The notes under the pieces were generated by a model. That model had not been told where the DNA came from. It saw only the letters and a list, made by a program, of their open reading frames with translations, and ran no database searches. This document shows, in pieces, positions 44,566-54,118 of a DNA stretch of 61,709 nt. The stretch's first letter is position 1. Each line of letters opens with the position of its first letter. The position numbers and the translations under genes are program-made. Source of the stretch: an uncultured Lacinutrix sp. (GTDB lineage Bacteria > Bacteroidota > Bacteroidia > Flavobacteriales > Flavobacteriaceae); contig NZ_CANMRQ010000021.1 in NCBI RefSeq assembly GCF_947500325.1, forward strand, positions 1 through 61,709. Reading direction: 5' to 3'.

Positions 44566-45660
44566 ATGATTATTCAAGATGTTATTAATCACTTAGAAGA
44601 CTTTGCTCCTTTAGCTTATGCTGAAGATTTTGATAATGTAGGTCTATTGGTTGGAGATAAAAATGAAAAATTAACTGGTGTTTTAGTTACTTTAGATACT
44701 ATAGAAGCTGTTATAGATGAGGCAATTAATACTAATTGTAATCTCGTCGTTAGTTTTCATCCTATCGTTTTTAAAGGGTTAAAAAAGCTAACAGGAAAAA
44801 CCTATGTAGAACGTACAGTATTAAAAGCGATAAAAAATGATATTGCCATTTATGCTATTCATACTGCATTAGATAATCATGTTAATGGTGTTAATGATAT
44901 AATTTGTGAACGACTAGGATTACTAAATAGAAAAATTTTAATACCACAAGCAGAAACTATTAAGAAACTAACAACTTTTGTTCCTAAAACAGAAGCTAAA
45001 TCACTTAGAGAATCACTTTTTCAAGTTGGAGCAGGAGCTATAGGGAATTATAATAATTGTAGTTTTAATGTTGAAGGTATTGGTTCTTATAAAGGAAATG
45101 AATCTTCAAATCCTACAAAAGGAAATAAAGGAGAGACACATTTTGAGGAAGAAACACAAATTAGTATCACATTTGCGAAGCACTTAGAAAGTAATATTAT
45201 TAATACACTTTTAAAAAATCATTCTTATGAAGAAGTGGCTTATGAGATTACAACTCTAGAAAATAAGAATCAAAATATAGGTATGGGAATGATAGGTGAG
45301 TTGGAGAATGCTATGCCAGAATTAGAGTTCTTTAAGTATTTAAAACAAAAAATGAATGTTTCAATTATTCGTCACACAAAATTATTAGGTAAACCTATAA
45401 AAAAAGTAGCAGTTTTAGGAGGTTCTGGTAGTTTTGCTATAAATGCTGCTAAAGCAATGAAAGCTGATGTTTTTATAACTGCAGATCTTAAATATCATGA
45501 TTTCTTCTCTGCAGAAAATAATATTGTACTAGCAGATATAGGGCATTATGAAAGCGAGCAGTTCACAAAAAACGGATTAGTAGCGCATCTTACAAAAAAA
45601 ATTAGTAATTTTGCAATCATTTTATCAAATATAAATACCAATCCTGTTCAATATTTTTAA
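44566..45660 (+). CDS. Nif3-like dinuclear metal-centre protein (YbgI/DUF34 family)
   Basis: The product has 364 residues, the long form with an inserted central domain (about 130-225). Metal-binding motifs SFHPIVFKGLKKL, IHTALDNHVNGVND and GHYESEQF are present. The protein usually forms a hexameric toroid. Function remains debated (GTP cyclohydrolase-like activity has been proposed for members). The coiled-coil protein gene starts 3 bp after its stop, an arrangement common in Bacteroidota. Confidence 0.95.
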   Translation: MIIQDVINHLEDFAPLAYAEDFDNVGLLVGDKNEKLTGVLVTLDTIEAVIDEAINTNCNLVVSFHPIVFKGLKKLTGKTYVERTVLKAIKNDIAIYAIHTALDNHVNGVNDIICERLGLLNRKILIPQAETIKKLTTFVPKTEAKSLRESLFQVGAGAIGNYNNCSFNVEGIGSYKGNESSNPTKGNKGETHFEEETQISITFAKHLESNIINTLLKNHSYEEVAYEITTLENKNQNIGMGMIGELENAMPELEFFKYLKQKMNVSIIRHTKLLGKPIKKVAVLGGSGSFAINAAKAMKADVFITADLKYHDFFSAENNIVLADIGHYESEQFTKNGLVAHLTKKISNFAIILSNINTNPVQYF

Positions 45661-45663
45661 AGT

Positions 45664-46443
45664 ATGGCAAAGAGTAAAGAAGTAACTGTAGAAGAACGTT
45701 TAAGATCTCTATACGACTTACAATTAATCGATTCAAGAATCGACGAGATAAGAAATGTTCGTGGAGAACTGCCTTTAGAAGTTAGTGATTTAGAAGATGA
45801 GGTTGCTGGATTAAACATGAGGTTAGAAAAACTTAGTGATAGTTTAGCGTTAATAGATTCTCAAATTAGCGATAAGAAAAACTTAATCGAAGAAGCTAAG
45901 ACTTTAATAAAGAAGTATAGTGAGCAACAAAAAAATGTTAGAAATAACAGAGAGTTTAATTCACTTACAAAAGAAGTAGAGTATCAAGAACTAGAAATAG
46001 AATTAGCTGAAAAACACATTAGAGAATTCAAAGCTCAAATAGAGCAGAAAAAAGAAGTTATTGACAAAACTAAAGGGCACACTAAAGAGCGTGAAACACA
46101 TTTAAAACACAAAAAAGGTGAATTAGATGCTATTTTAAGTGAAACAGCTAAAGAAGAAGAGGCTCTTATAAATAAGTCTGAAGAGTACAAAAAGAAAATT
46201 GAAGAACGTTTAGTTAAAGCTTATAATCGTATTCGTAAAAACGTAAAGAATGGTTTAGCTGTTGTGCCAATTGAAAGAGGTGCATCAGGAGGTTCTTATT
46301 TTACTATTCCACCACAAGTGCAAATGGAAATAGGTTCACGTAAAAAAATAATTACAGATGAACATTCTGGACGTATTTTAGTAGATGAGATTTTAGCTCA
46401 AGAACAAAAGGAAAAAATGGCTAAAATGTTTAAAAAACTTTAA
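45664..46443 (+). CDS. Coiled-coil hairpin protein of the C4 zinc-ribbon (CT398-like) family, ribbon cysteines lost
   Basis: The product has 259 residues. A long antiparallel coiled coil (about 10-195) is followed by the C-terminal ribbon region. Relatives have Cys pairs in a GACGGC-type and a CEYCGR-type motif; here these read GASGGSYFTIPPQ and TDEHSGRILVDE, so all four zinc ligands are gone although the rest of the ribbon sequence is kept. It is co-transcribed with the Nif3-like gene (3-bp gap). The family's role is uncertain (putative nucleic-acid or chaperone function). Confidence 0.88.
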   Translation: MAKSKEVTVEERLRSLYDLQLIDSRIDEIRNVRGELPLEVSDLEDEVAGLNMRLEKLSDSLALIDSQISDKKNLIEEAKTLIKKYSEQQKNVRNNREFNSLTKEVEYQELEIELAEKHIREFKAQIEQKKEVIDKTKGHTKERETHLKHKKGELDAILSETAKEEEALINKSEEYKKKIEERLVKAYNRIRKNVKNGLAVVPIERGASGGSYFTIPPQVQMEIGSRKKIITDEHSGRILVDEILAQEQKEKMAKMFKKL

Positions 46444-46461
46444 GTCTATTTAAAACTATAT

Positions 46462-46493
46462 AAAAAGCCTTCATTTTTAAATGGAGGCTTTTT
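46462..46493 (+). terminator. Terminator after the Nif3/coiled-coil operon
   Basis: AAAAAGCCTTCATTT (46462-46476) pairs with AAATGGAGGCTTTTT (46479-46493) with one G-U pair, followed by T residues. Confidence 0.9.
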
Positions 46494-46565
46494 TTTTAGC
46501 ATAAATTTATATAATTAGTATTAAGGATACTTAACTTTATACGACATAAAGTAAAAAGAATTGCT

Positions 46566-47231
46566 ATGAGAAAGATTGTTCTATTATTAATGGTTGGCTT
46601 GTTGTTTAATTGTAAAAATTCTGCTCAAAATGCAGAACAGAAAAATACACAAGAAAAAATAAAAACAGCAAAACCTATAGAAGTCCCTTTAGAAAATGGA
46701 TTGGCTAAAGCCTACTTTGCAAGCGGTTGTTTTTGGTGTGTAGAAGCGGTTTATGAAAGTGTAAAAGGTGTAAAAGAATCAATTAGTGGTTATGCAGGTG
46801 GTCATACTAAGAATCCAACATATGCAGCAAGTAATACTGGTAGAACAGGGCATGCCGAAGCTGTAGAAATTATATACGATCCAGAAATAGTGAGTTTCGA
46901 AACTTTAGTAGATGTGTATTTTGCATCTCAAAACCCATTACAAGTAAATGGGCAAGGTCCAGATAGAGGTTCTCAATACCGTTCAATTCTATTTTACCAA
47001 AACGATGCGCAGAAAAAGATAATAGAATCTAAAAAAGCATTGCTAGCTAAAAAATTAAATGCAACGATTGCTGCTGAAGTATATCCTTTTCAAAAATTCT
47101 GGATAGGAGAAGATTATCATCAAGACTACGAAAAACTACATCCTAACAATGGTTATATTAGAAATGTTTCTATACCAAGATTAAGACGTTTTCAAGCAAA
47201 AATGCCTCAAGTGTTAAAAGAAAAACATTAA
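46566..47231 (+). CDS. msrA: Peptide methionine (S)-S-oxide reductase, lipoprotein form
   Basis: The product has 221 residues. An N-terminal lipoprotein signal with LFNC is followed by the MsrA domain: catalytic Cys in SGCFWCVEAVYE, then GYAGGHTKNPTYAAS, TGHAEAVEI, GPDRGSQYRSIL and EDYHQDYEKLHP. The signal places the repair enzyme in the periplasm or outer membrane. Monocistronic. Confidence 0.96.
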   Translation: MRKIVLLLMVGLLFNCKNSAQNAEQKNTQEKIKTAKPIEVPLENGLAKAYFASGCFWCVEAVYESVKGVKESISGYAGGHTKNPTYAASNTGRTGHAEAVEIIYDPEIVSFETLVDVYFASQNPLQVNGQGPDRGSQYRSILFYQNDAQKKIIESKKALLAKKLNATIAAEVYPFQKFWIGEDYHQDYEKLHPNNGYIRNVSIPRLRRFQAKMPQVLKEKH

Positions 47232-47357
47232 AAAAACTGCAGTTCATCGGTAAATTGGTTATTTTAGCGGATAATTATAAGGTTTTTAGGCTTAAACCGA
47301 ATTAAATACAATAAGTCTAATTACTTTGCTATAAATCTATTAATTAACCTATTTATA

Positions 47358-48962
47358 ATGAAAAAATCATTACTTCTTGTTGTTGCAATAATATTGCATG
47401 CATCTTTATTTGCTCAAACACCTGGTGTTTCAGTATTTGATACTAGTGGAAAAGAGTATATAGAATATATTCCTGGAAATTTACCAATAATTATATCTGC
47501 TCCACATGGAGGTCTTAAATTAACTGGAGGTACGGTGAATGGTGTTAATTATCCAGATAATAGTACAACTAATAATTCTAGTCAGCCATATTACTTACCT
47601 ACAAGAGGTTGTGGAACAAACGAAAGAGATGACAATACAGATGTGTTAATAGAGCGTATTCAAGCAGAGTTATTTGCGCAAACCGGAGGTTATGCACATG
47701 TTATTATAAATAGGCTGAATAGGAAAAAATTAGATCCTAATAGAGAGCAAAATGAAGCGACTTGCGGTAATGCTAATGCTTTGTTTTTTTGGAATGCTTG
47801 GCATAGTTTTTTAGATGATGCAAGTACTGCTGTTGAAACTAATTGGGGAAAAGGATTGTATATAGATTTACATGGTCAAAGTCATTCAATTCCAAGAATA
47901 GAAGTAGGCTATAACGTTACATCATCTCAATTAAATTCGGCTTCTGGAATTAATGGAGCATCTATTGTAAATAATTCTACTATTAAGAACTTGGTTGCCA
48001 ATAATCTTAATGGTCTAAACCATGAGCAATTAGTAAGAGGAGATGATAGTTTAGGAGAGCTGTTTCAAAATGCAGCCTACCATGCAACAAGTGGTTTTTA
48101 TGCTGCGCAAAATTACCCTGGTTGTACTAGAAATGGAACTACAGGTTACAGAGCAATTCCTAGTAGTTCAGATTACGGTAGCTCTAGCTGTGATGATACT
48201 CAACCTTTTTCTAATGCTTATTTCGATGGGGACTTTTATAATAATAGACGTCATGGTTCTGGACAATCTGCATCAGATGGTTTAGGTGGAGGCGGTACTG
48301 TTGATGGTATTATGACTGAAGTTAATAGGCGTGTGCGAGATTTAGGTTCGCCTTTTAGTAGTGGTCCAGATACTACAACACCTTTTGCAAAAGATTATGC
48401 AAGCGTAGTTTTAGAGTATATAGATACACATTATAATGATTTTACAGGATTTGGATATAGTAGTGCAAGTTATGATGCAGGTACAGACTCTAATCCAACA
48501 CCTACATTAAGTACAGGTGTGTCTGGAGGATTATATACTAGCTCGCCAGTTGGTTTAGTAATAGATTCTAATACAGGAACAATTGATCTAATGGGATCTA
48601 CACCCGGGAATTATACAGTAACATATTCTGTGGGGCCAAGTTCTGTAGCAAGTGCTCCAAATAGGTACTATAGTTCATCACAGACTGTAGAAATTATAGC
48701 TAGTACTTTAAGTGTAGTTGATTTTAATAAAGAAACTTTTAAATTATATCCAAACCCAGCTAATGAATTTGTTCAATTTGAATCTAATAAAGAAATTTCT
48801 AAAGTGGTAATATTTAATTTATTGGGACAAGAAATGATTTCTATTAAAACAAATGCTAGACAAGCCACACTAGATGTCTCTAATTTAACTCAAGGTTCTT
48901 ACTTAATGTCTTTCTATATAGAAGGGTTATTAGTAAATTCTAAAGTAATATTAAAAAATTAA
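47358..48962 (+). CDS. Secreted N-formylglutamate-amidohydrolase-like protein with T9SS sorting domain
   Basis: The product has 534 residues. A signal peptide (to about SLFAQ) is followed by a hydrolase domain (about 35-350) with ISAPHGGLKL, RDDNTDVL, NRLNRKKLDPNRE and YIDLHGQSH, which parallel the PH(S)G, RxxxDxNR and DLH motifs of the FGase fold. Then comes an Ig-like segment (GLVIDSNTGTIDLMGSTPGNYTVTY) and a type A T9SS sorting domain (LYPNPANEFVQF...LTQGSYLMSF). The fold suggests zinc amidase activity outside the cell, but the substrate is not known. Its 3' end overlaps the convergent methyltransferase gene by 4 bp. Confidence 0.8.
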   Translation: MKKSLLLVVAIILHASLFAQTPGVSVFDTSGKEYIEYIPGNLPIIISAPHGGLKLTGGTVNGVNYPDNSTTNNSSQPYYLPTRGCGTNERDDNTDVLIERIQAELFAQTGGYAHVIINRLNRKKLDPNREQNEATCGNANALFFWNAWHSFLDDASTAVETNWGKGLYIDLHGQSHSIPRIEVGYNVTSSQLNSASGINGASIVNNSTIKNLVANNLNGLNHEQLVRGDDSLGELFQNAAYHATSGFYAAQNYPGCTRNGTTGYRAIPSSSDYGSSSCDDTQPFSNAYFDGDFYNNRRHGSGQSASDGLGGGGTVDGIMTEVNRRVRDLGSPFSSGPDTTTPFAKDYASVVLEYIDTHYNDFTGFGYSSASYDAGTDSNPTPTLSTGVSGGLYTSSPVGLVIDSNTGTIDLMGSTPGNYTVTYSVGPSSVASAPNRYYSSSQTVEIIASTLSVVDFNKETFKLYPNPANEFVQFESNKEISKVVIFNLLGQEMISIKTNARQATLDVSNLTQGSYLMSFYIEGLLVNSKVILKN

Positions 48963-49759
48963 AGCTTAGTAGCCTTAATTTCAAATATAAGCGGGTAAAG
49001 TTTATCCTTTGTAGTGTAATTGCCCGATTTGGTTTCTACTAATTCGGGCAATACATTGTAAGGACTTTCGTTATATTCATTCATGTATTCAATATGTAAT
49101 CCAGCTTCAGTTAAAGCATTTATGACCTCGCTTAAACCATGATTCCAACCATATTCTTTGGTTACCATTTTAGAATCTAAATCAGCATAAGTGCCTTCGT
49201 ATTCTTCATAAATAACCTCGTCTTGCATATAACCGTATTTCATTATTGGTTTATCTTCTAAGTAGTCAAACATCCAAACTATTGGGTGGAACTCTACCAT
49301 GTAAAATGTACCGCCATTATTTAGTTTTTCGGCTATCATTTTCCCCCAAGGTTTTAAATCTGGCAACCAACCAATAACACCATAGCTAGTATATACTATG
49401 TCAAAAGAGTCTTTTATATGTTCAGCAGTATCTAAAACATTACAGCATACAAATTGGGCATCAAGATTTAATTCTTTATTTAATGCTTTTGCTAATTTTA
49501 TGCCTTCATCACTTAAATCTACTCCAACACATTTTGCGCCTAATCTACTCCAGCTCAAAGTGTCTTGACCAAAATGACATTGTAAATGTAGAAGTGATTT
49601 TCCTGTTACGTTTTGTAAAGCATTTAATTCGTATTTCATTAAAGATGATTTGCCGTTTTTAAAAGCTTTTATATCATACATTTCGCTTTCGGCATGTACT
49701 TTTACTTTGTCGTTCCAGGTAGCCTTATTGGTTTTAAAATATTCAGAATTATTGCCCAT
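48959..49759 (-). CDS. Class I SAM-dependent methyltransferase
   Basis: The product has 266 residues. A Rossmann-type methyltransferase domain (KSLLHLQCHFGQDTLSWSRLGAKCVGVDLSDEGI as motifs I/II, FDIVYTSYGVIGWLPDL as motif IV). The close LHLQCHFGQD variant is common in a flavobacterial family of unknown substrate. Monocistronic. Confidence 0.88.
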   Translation of the reverse strand: MGNNSEYFKTNKATWNDKVKVHAESEMYDIKAFKNGKSSLMKYELNALQNVTGKSLLHLQCHFGQDTLSWSRLGAKCVGVDLSDEGIKLAKALNKELNLDAQFVCCNVLDTAEHIKDSFDIVYTSYGVIGWLPDLKPWGKMIAEKLNNGGTFYMVEFHPIVWMFDYLEDKPIMKYGYMQDEVIYEEYEGTYADLDSKMVTKEYGWNHGLSEVINALTEAGLHIEYMNEYNESPYNVLPELVETKSGNYTTKDKLYPLIFEIKATKL

Positions 49760-49854
49760 GATTAAATAACTTGTTTTTTAAAATTTGATTGACGAATTCA
49801 TTTCAAAGTTACTTAATTATATAATATTTATTACTTTCGAAAAAAAACAAACCT

Positions 49855-50511
49855 ATGTATCGATTTTTTATTTTTTGCTTATTTATTTTATCGTCTTGTA
49901 AGTCTGAAAATAAAGACGTTATAAATAAGTTAACAATTCCTGAAAAAATTGCAAATGCTCATGGATTTGAGAATTGGGAAAAGGTTTCCGAAATTCAATT
50001 TACATTTAATGTCGATAGAGATTCGAGTCATTATGAACGTTCTTGGGTCTGGAAGCCAAAAACCAATGCGGTAACAATGTTGACAAAAAAAGATACTATT
50101 TCTTATAATAGAAATAAGATGGACAGTATTAGTCTTAAGACAGATCGAGCATTTGTTAATGATAAATATTGGGCACTATTTCCTTTTCAATTTGTTTGGG
50201 ATAAAGATGTTCATTTTTCAGAGCCTGTAAAAAGCCAAGCTCCTATAAGTAAAGAGCAGCTTAATAAAATAACATTATTATATGGAGATGAAGGCGGTTA
50301 TACACCTGGCGATGCTTATGATGTGTTTTATGATGATAATTATAGTATTAAAGAATGGGTGTTTAGAGAAGGCAATACAAAGAAACCATCAATAACTAAT
50401 ACGTTTGAAAATTATGAGAACTTTAATGGAATAAAGATTGCCAGAGATCATAAAAAAGCGGAAGGGAATTGGAATTTAAGCATAACTAATGTTAAAGTAA
50501 AAGTTGATTAG
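49855..50511 (+). CDS. Lipoprotein of unknown function (LolA-like DUF6503-type)
   Basis: The product has 218 residues. Lipobox LSSC. Mature part: EKIANAHGFENWEKVSEIQFTFNVDRD, WVWKPKTNAVTML, KYWALFPFQFVWD and YSIKEWVFREGN. This resembles a Bacteroidota lipoprotein family with a LolA/LppX-like half-barrel; the assignment is from memory of the pattern. It may bind lipid. It lies beside the IclR gene with convergent orientation (8 bp between stops) and need not belong to the kynurenine cluster. Confidence 0.65.
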   Translation: MYRFFIFCLFILSSCKSENKDVINKLTIPEKIANAHGFENWEKVSEIQFTFNVDRDSSHYERSWVWKPKTNAVTMLTKKDTISYNRNKMDSISLKTDRAFVNDKYWALFPFQFVWDKDVHFSEPVKSQAPISKEQLNKITLLYGDEGGYTPGDAYDVFYDDNYSIKEWVFREGNTKKPSITNTFENYENFNGIKIARDHKKAEGNWNLSITNVKVKVD

Positions 50512-50519
50512 TTTAAACT

Positions 50520-51290
50520 CTAATTATAATTGTTAATACTATTCTCAATGGCTTGAACACCTTTTTTTATAATAGATAAATAATTACCTATATTTTCAAG
50601 TTTAAATCGACTTGAAGGTCCAGAAACACTGATGCTAGCTATAATTTGATTCTTATTGTTAAAAACTGGTATAGCAATACAGATAAGCCCTAATTCTAGC
50701 TCTTCCATATCTAAAGCATATTCCTGCTTTTTTATCTTTTGTAGTTCTTTAAGAAAAACATGTTGATCTGTAATAGTATTTACTGTACATGGATCTAGAG
50801 CGGTTTTCTTTAAATATTCTAATATTTTTTCTTCAGAAGAAAAGGCTAGCAGGACTTTGCCTATTGCAGTGCAATAAGCTTTTTGATAGGACCCTATTTG
50901 TGTACTAACTTTTAGTCCTTGTGGACTTTCTGTTTTATTTAAATACAATACTTGATTCTTATCTAAAACACCAAAATGTACAGTTTCTTTAATTTCTCTG
51001 GCAATTTGTTCTAAAGGCTGCCTAGAATGTTTTCTTAGAGATTTATGTATTGAAACTAAATTTCCTAATTCAAATAGTTTAAGGCCTAAAAGATATTTGT
51101 CTTCATCATTTTTTTGTAATACACCTATAGATTCTAAAGTATTTAATAGCCTATAGGTTGTACTCTTGTTATAGCCTGTTTTTTTTGCTAACTCACGAAC
51201 ACCCCATTTTTGCTTATCTCCAACAAAAGCTTCTAAGAGAGTGAAAGCTTTTAGTACAGATAGATTAAGGTCTTTAACGTCTTCATTCAT
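50520..51290 (-). CDS. IclR-family transcriptional regulator of the kynurenine cluster
   Basis: The product has 256 residues. An N-terminal winged HTH (LSVLKAFTLLEAF, RELAKKTGYNKSTTYRLLNTLESIG) is followed by the IclR ligand-binding domain (LGLKLFELGNLV, YCTAIGKVLLAFSSEE, GLICIAIPVFN, IASISVSGPSSRF). It is divergent from kynU, with a strong palindrome in between, so it very likely senses a kynurenine-pathway compound and controls the cluster. Confidence 0.92.
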   Translation of the reverse strand: MNEDVKDLNLSVLKAFTLLEAFVGDKQKWGVRELAKKTGYNKSTTYRLLNTLESIGVLQKNDEDKYLLGLKLFELGNLVSIHKSLRKHSRQPLEQIAREIKETVHFGVLDKNQVLYLNKTESPQGLKVSTQIGSYQKAYCTAIGKVLLAFSSEEKILEYLKKTALDPCTVNTITDQHVFLKELQKIKKQEYALDMEELELGLICIAIPVFNNKNQIIASISVSGPSSRFKLENIGNYLSIIKKGVQAIENSINNYN

Positions 51291-51319
51291 AATAGTATAG
51301 TGTGTAAAGTAGCTTGGTA

Positions 51320-51348
51320 AAAAGATTAGAGCCTTCTATGAATCTTTT
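51320..51348. repeat. Inverted repeat in the iclR-kynU intergenic region
   Basis: AAAAGATT (51320-51327) and AATCTTTT (51341-51348) flank 13 bp. It could be a second operator or a hairpin in the iclR leader. Confidence 0.4.
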
Positions 51349-51381
51349 ATAATTTCCATTCTATTATTCAAAAATAATGTT

Positions 51382-51413
51382 TATTTTTGAAACAGCGTTT
51401 CATATAATGAAAC
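51382..51413 (+). promoter_or_regulatory. kynU promoter overlapped by an IclR-type operator
   Basis: A -7 box TATTTTTG (51382-51389) runs directly into GAAAC-AGC-GTTTC (51389-51401), followed by the perfect inverted repeat GTTTCATATAATGAAAC (51397-51413). Three GAAAC half-sites in alternating orientation cover the expected transcription start. A repressor bound there would block kynU transcription. Confidence 0.65.
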
Positions 51414-51458
51414 GTTTTTAAAATTTTTCAATTCAAAAGACCTTTTTTACTTTTAAAA

Positions 51459-52724
51459 ATGAATAAAGCTACTTTAAGTTACGCAAAACAGTTAGATGCA
51501 GAAGATCAATTATCGCATTTTAGAAATAAGTTTCATATACCAAAAGATAAAAATGGAAATGAGCTTATATATTTATGTGGTAATTCATTGGGTCTACAGC
51601 CAAAAATAACTAAAGAGTATATAAATCAAGAACTTGAAGACTGGGCTAATTTAGGAGTAGAAGGACATACAGAAGGTAAGAATCCTTGGTTACCATATCA
51701 TGAATTTTTAACAGAAACAATGGCTGCAGTTGTTGGAGCAAAACCAATAGAAGTAGTTGTAATGAATACGCTTACTGCTAATTTGCATTTTATGATGGTG
51801 TCTTTTTACAAGCCAACACAAAAGCGATATAAAATTTTAATAGAAGCAGACGCATTTCCAAGTGATAAATATGCTGTAGAATCTCAGTTACGTCATCATG
51901 GTTTTGATGATAAAGAAGGTTTGATATTATGGAAAGCTAGAGAAGGAGAAGAATTAGCTAATTATGAAGATTTAGAAGCTATTTTAGAATCTCAAGGCGA
52001 TGAAATTGCATTAGTCATGATTGGTGGTGTTAATTATTATACAGGACAGTTTTTCGATTTAAAACGCATTACAGAGCTAGGACATAAACATGGCTGTATG
52101 GTAGGTTTTGATTGTGCTCATGGAGCTGGAAATGTAGATTTAGATTTACATAATTCGGGAGCAGATTTTGCTGTATGGTGTACATATAAATATATGAATT
52201 CTGGACCAGGAAGTTTGTCAGGTTGTTTTGTTCATGAAAGACATGCAAATAATAAAGATTTAAATCGTTTTACAGGTTGGTGGAGTCATAATAAAGAAAC
52301 CCGTTTTAGAATGCGTGATGAGTTTGATCAATTAGCAGGAGCAGAAGGTTGGCAATTATCAAATCCGCCAATATTATCTATGGCAGCTATTAGAGCGTCA
52401 ATAGATGTATTTAAAGCTGCTGGTTTCGATAACCTAATTAACAAATCAAAAAAGCTAACAGGTTATTTTGAATTTCTAATAAACGACTTAAATAATTCAG
52501 ATATTAAAATAATTACACCAAGTAATCCTGAAGAAAGAGGATGCCAGTTGTCTATCCAAGTGAAAAATGCAGATAGAAGTTTACATGATAAACTAACGGA
52601 AGCTGGAGTAATTAGTGATTGGAGAGAACCAGATGTTATTCGTTGTGCTCCAGTGCCTTTATATAATTCGTTTGAAGATGTGTTTAATATGGTTGAAAGA
52701 TTAAAAACAGTATTAAATGAATAA
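51459..52724 (+). CDS. kynU: Kynureninase
   Basis: The product has 421 residues. It is a PLP-dependent fold-type I enzyme: IYLCGNSLGLQPK at the start, VVVMNTLTANLHFMMVSFY, GFDCAHGAGNV, the PLP Lys in WCTYKYMNSGPGS, and FTGWWSH. It cleaves 3-hydroxykynurenine (or kynurenine) to 3-hydroxyanthranilate (or anthranilate) and alanine. It is the first gene of the cluster and overlaps kmo by 8 bp. Confidence 0.97.
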   Translation: MNKATLSYAKQLDAEDQLSHFRNKFHIPKDKNGNELIYLCGNSLGLQPKITKEYINQELEDWANLGVEGHTEGKNPWLPYHEFLTETMAAVVGAKPIEVVVMNTLTANLHFMMVSFYKPTQKRYKILIEADAFPSDKYAVESQLRHHGFDDKEGLILWKAREGEELANYEDLEAILESQGDEIALVMIGGVNYYTGQFFDLKRITELGHKHGCMVGFDCAHGAGNVDLDLHNSGADFAVWCTYKYMNSGPGSLSGCFVHERHANNKDLNRFTGWWSHNKETRFRMRDEFDQLAGAEGWQLSNPPILSMAAIRASIDVFKAAGFDNLINKSKKLTGYFEFLINDLNNSDIKIITPSNPEERGCQLSIQVKNADRSLHDKLTEAGVISDWREPDVIRCAPVPLYNSFEDVFNMVERLKTVLNE

Positions 52725-54114
52725 AAAAGATAATATATTAATCATTGGTGCAGGACTTTGTGGTTCGTTGCTAGCATTACGTTTAGCGCAAAGAGGTTAT
52801 ACTGTTAATGTATACGAAAGTAGACCAGATTTAAGAACTACAGATATTTCTGCTGGACGATCTATAAACTTAGCATTGTCAGATCGAGGTTTAAAAGCAA
52901 TGCGTTTGGCTGGAGTAGAAGATAAAGTAAAGCCATTGTGTATTCCTATGTATGGTCGTTTAATACACGATGTAGAAGGAAATACTTTTCCTTCTAATTA
53001 TTCAGGGAGAGATGGAGAATATATTAATTCAATTTCAAGAGGAGAACTAAATGGATTGTTACTAACAGAAGCAGATAGATATAATAATCTAACTATCCAT
53101 TTTAATAAAAAATGTAATGGAGTTGATATTGAAAACAATGAAGCTTCATTTTATGATTATCAAACTAAAACTGATTTTAAAATTACTGCAGATGTAATTT
53201 TTGGAACAGATGGAGCTGGATCATCATTACGTAAAAGTTATTATTTAGAACGCAAATTCTTATTTAGTTATTCTCAAAACTATTTAACTCATGGTTATAA
53301 AGAATTAGAAATACCTGCTTCTGCCAAAGGAGAACATCAAATAAGTAAAGATTATTTGCATATATGGCCAAGAGGAAGCTATATGCTAATTGCACTCCCT
53401 AATTTAGATGGTAGTTTTACAGTAACCTTATTTTTAAGTTATGAAGACGGTGAATATAATTTTAAAGACTTAAAAACAGAAAGTGATATAAAAACTTTTT
53501 TTAAATCACAATTCCCAGACGCATTAGCTTTAATTCCAAATATTGCTGAAGAATTTGCAAATAATCCAACTGGAGCTTTAGGTACAGTAAAATGCTCACC
53601 ATGGCATTATAAAAATAAAACAGTGTTAATGGGAGATGCTGCACATGCTATTGTTCCTTTTTATGGCCAAGGAATGAATGCTTCTTTTGAAGACGTTACT
53701 GTTTTTGATGCTATTTTAGACAAACATGAAGGCGATTGGGAAACCATTTTTAATGCTTACGAGAAAACTAGAAAAGCAGATACAGATGCTATCGCAGATT
53801 TAGCAATAGATAATTATTACGAAATGCGAGATCATGTTGCAAACCCTATATTTAAAGAAAAACGTAATTTAGAGATGACATTAGAAAAGGCATTTCCAGA
53901 GTCTTATTTTTCTAAATACTCTATGGTGACTTTTAATGAAAATATGCCTTATAATGAAGCAATGAAAAGAGGTAGAGCACAAGATAAAGCGATTTTGAAT
54001 ATGATTTCCGATAATGAAATTAACGAAGATGAAGATTTAAATGTTTTATTAAAAAAAGTACAATTAGAAACTAATGCTATTCTTGAAGAAGATAAAATAG
54101 CAGGATTAAAATAA
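52717..54114 (+). CDS. kmo: Kynurenine 3-monooxygenase
   Basis: The product has 465 residues. It is an FAD monooxygenase with [47 protein letters not shown] and [22 protein letters not shown]. The C-terminal region (about 400-465) is hydrophilic rather than a membrane anchor, as in bacterial forms. It hydroxylates kynurenine to 3-hydroxykynurenine. Translationally coupled to kynU. Confidence 0.97.
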   Translation: MNKKDNILIIGAGLCGSLLALRLAQRGYTVNVYESRPDLRTTDISAGRSINLALSDRGLKAMRLAGVEDKVKPLCIPMYGRLIHDVEGNTFPSNYSGRDGEYINSISRGELNGLLLTEADRYNNLTIHFNKKCNGVDIENNEASFYDYQTKTDFKITADVIFGTDGAGSSLRKSYYLERKFLFSYSQNYLTHGYKELEIPASAKGEHQISKDYLHIWPRGSYMLIALPNLDGSFTVTLFLSYEDGEYNFKDLKTESDIKTFFKSQFPDALALIPNIAEEFANNPTGALGTVKCSPWHYKNKTVLMGDAAHAIVPFYGQGMNASFEDVTVFDAILDKHEGDWETIFNAYEKTRKADTDAIADLAIDNYYEMRDHVANPIFKEKRNLEMTLEKAFPESYFSKYSMVTFNENMPYNEAMKRGRAQDKAILNMISDNEINEDEDLNVLLKKVQLETNAILEEDKIAGLK

Positions 54115-54118
54115 AGAC

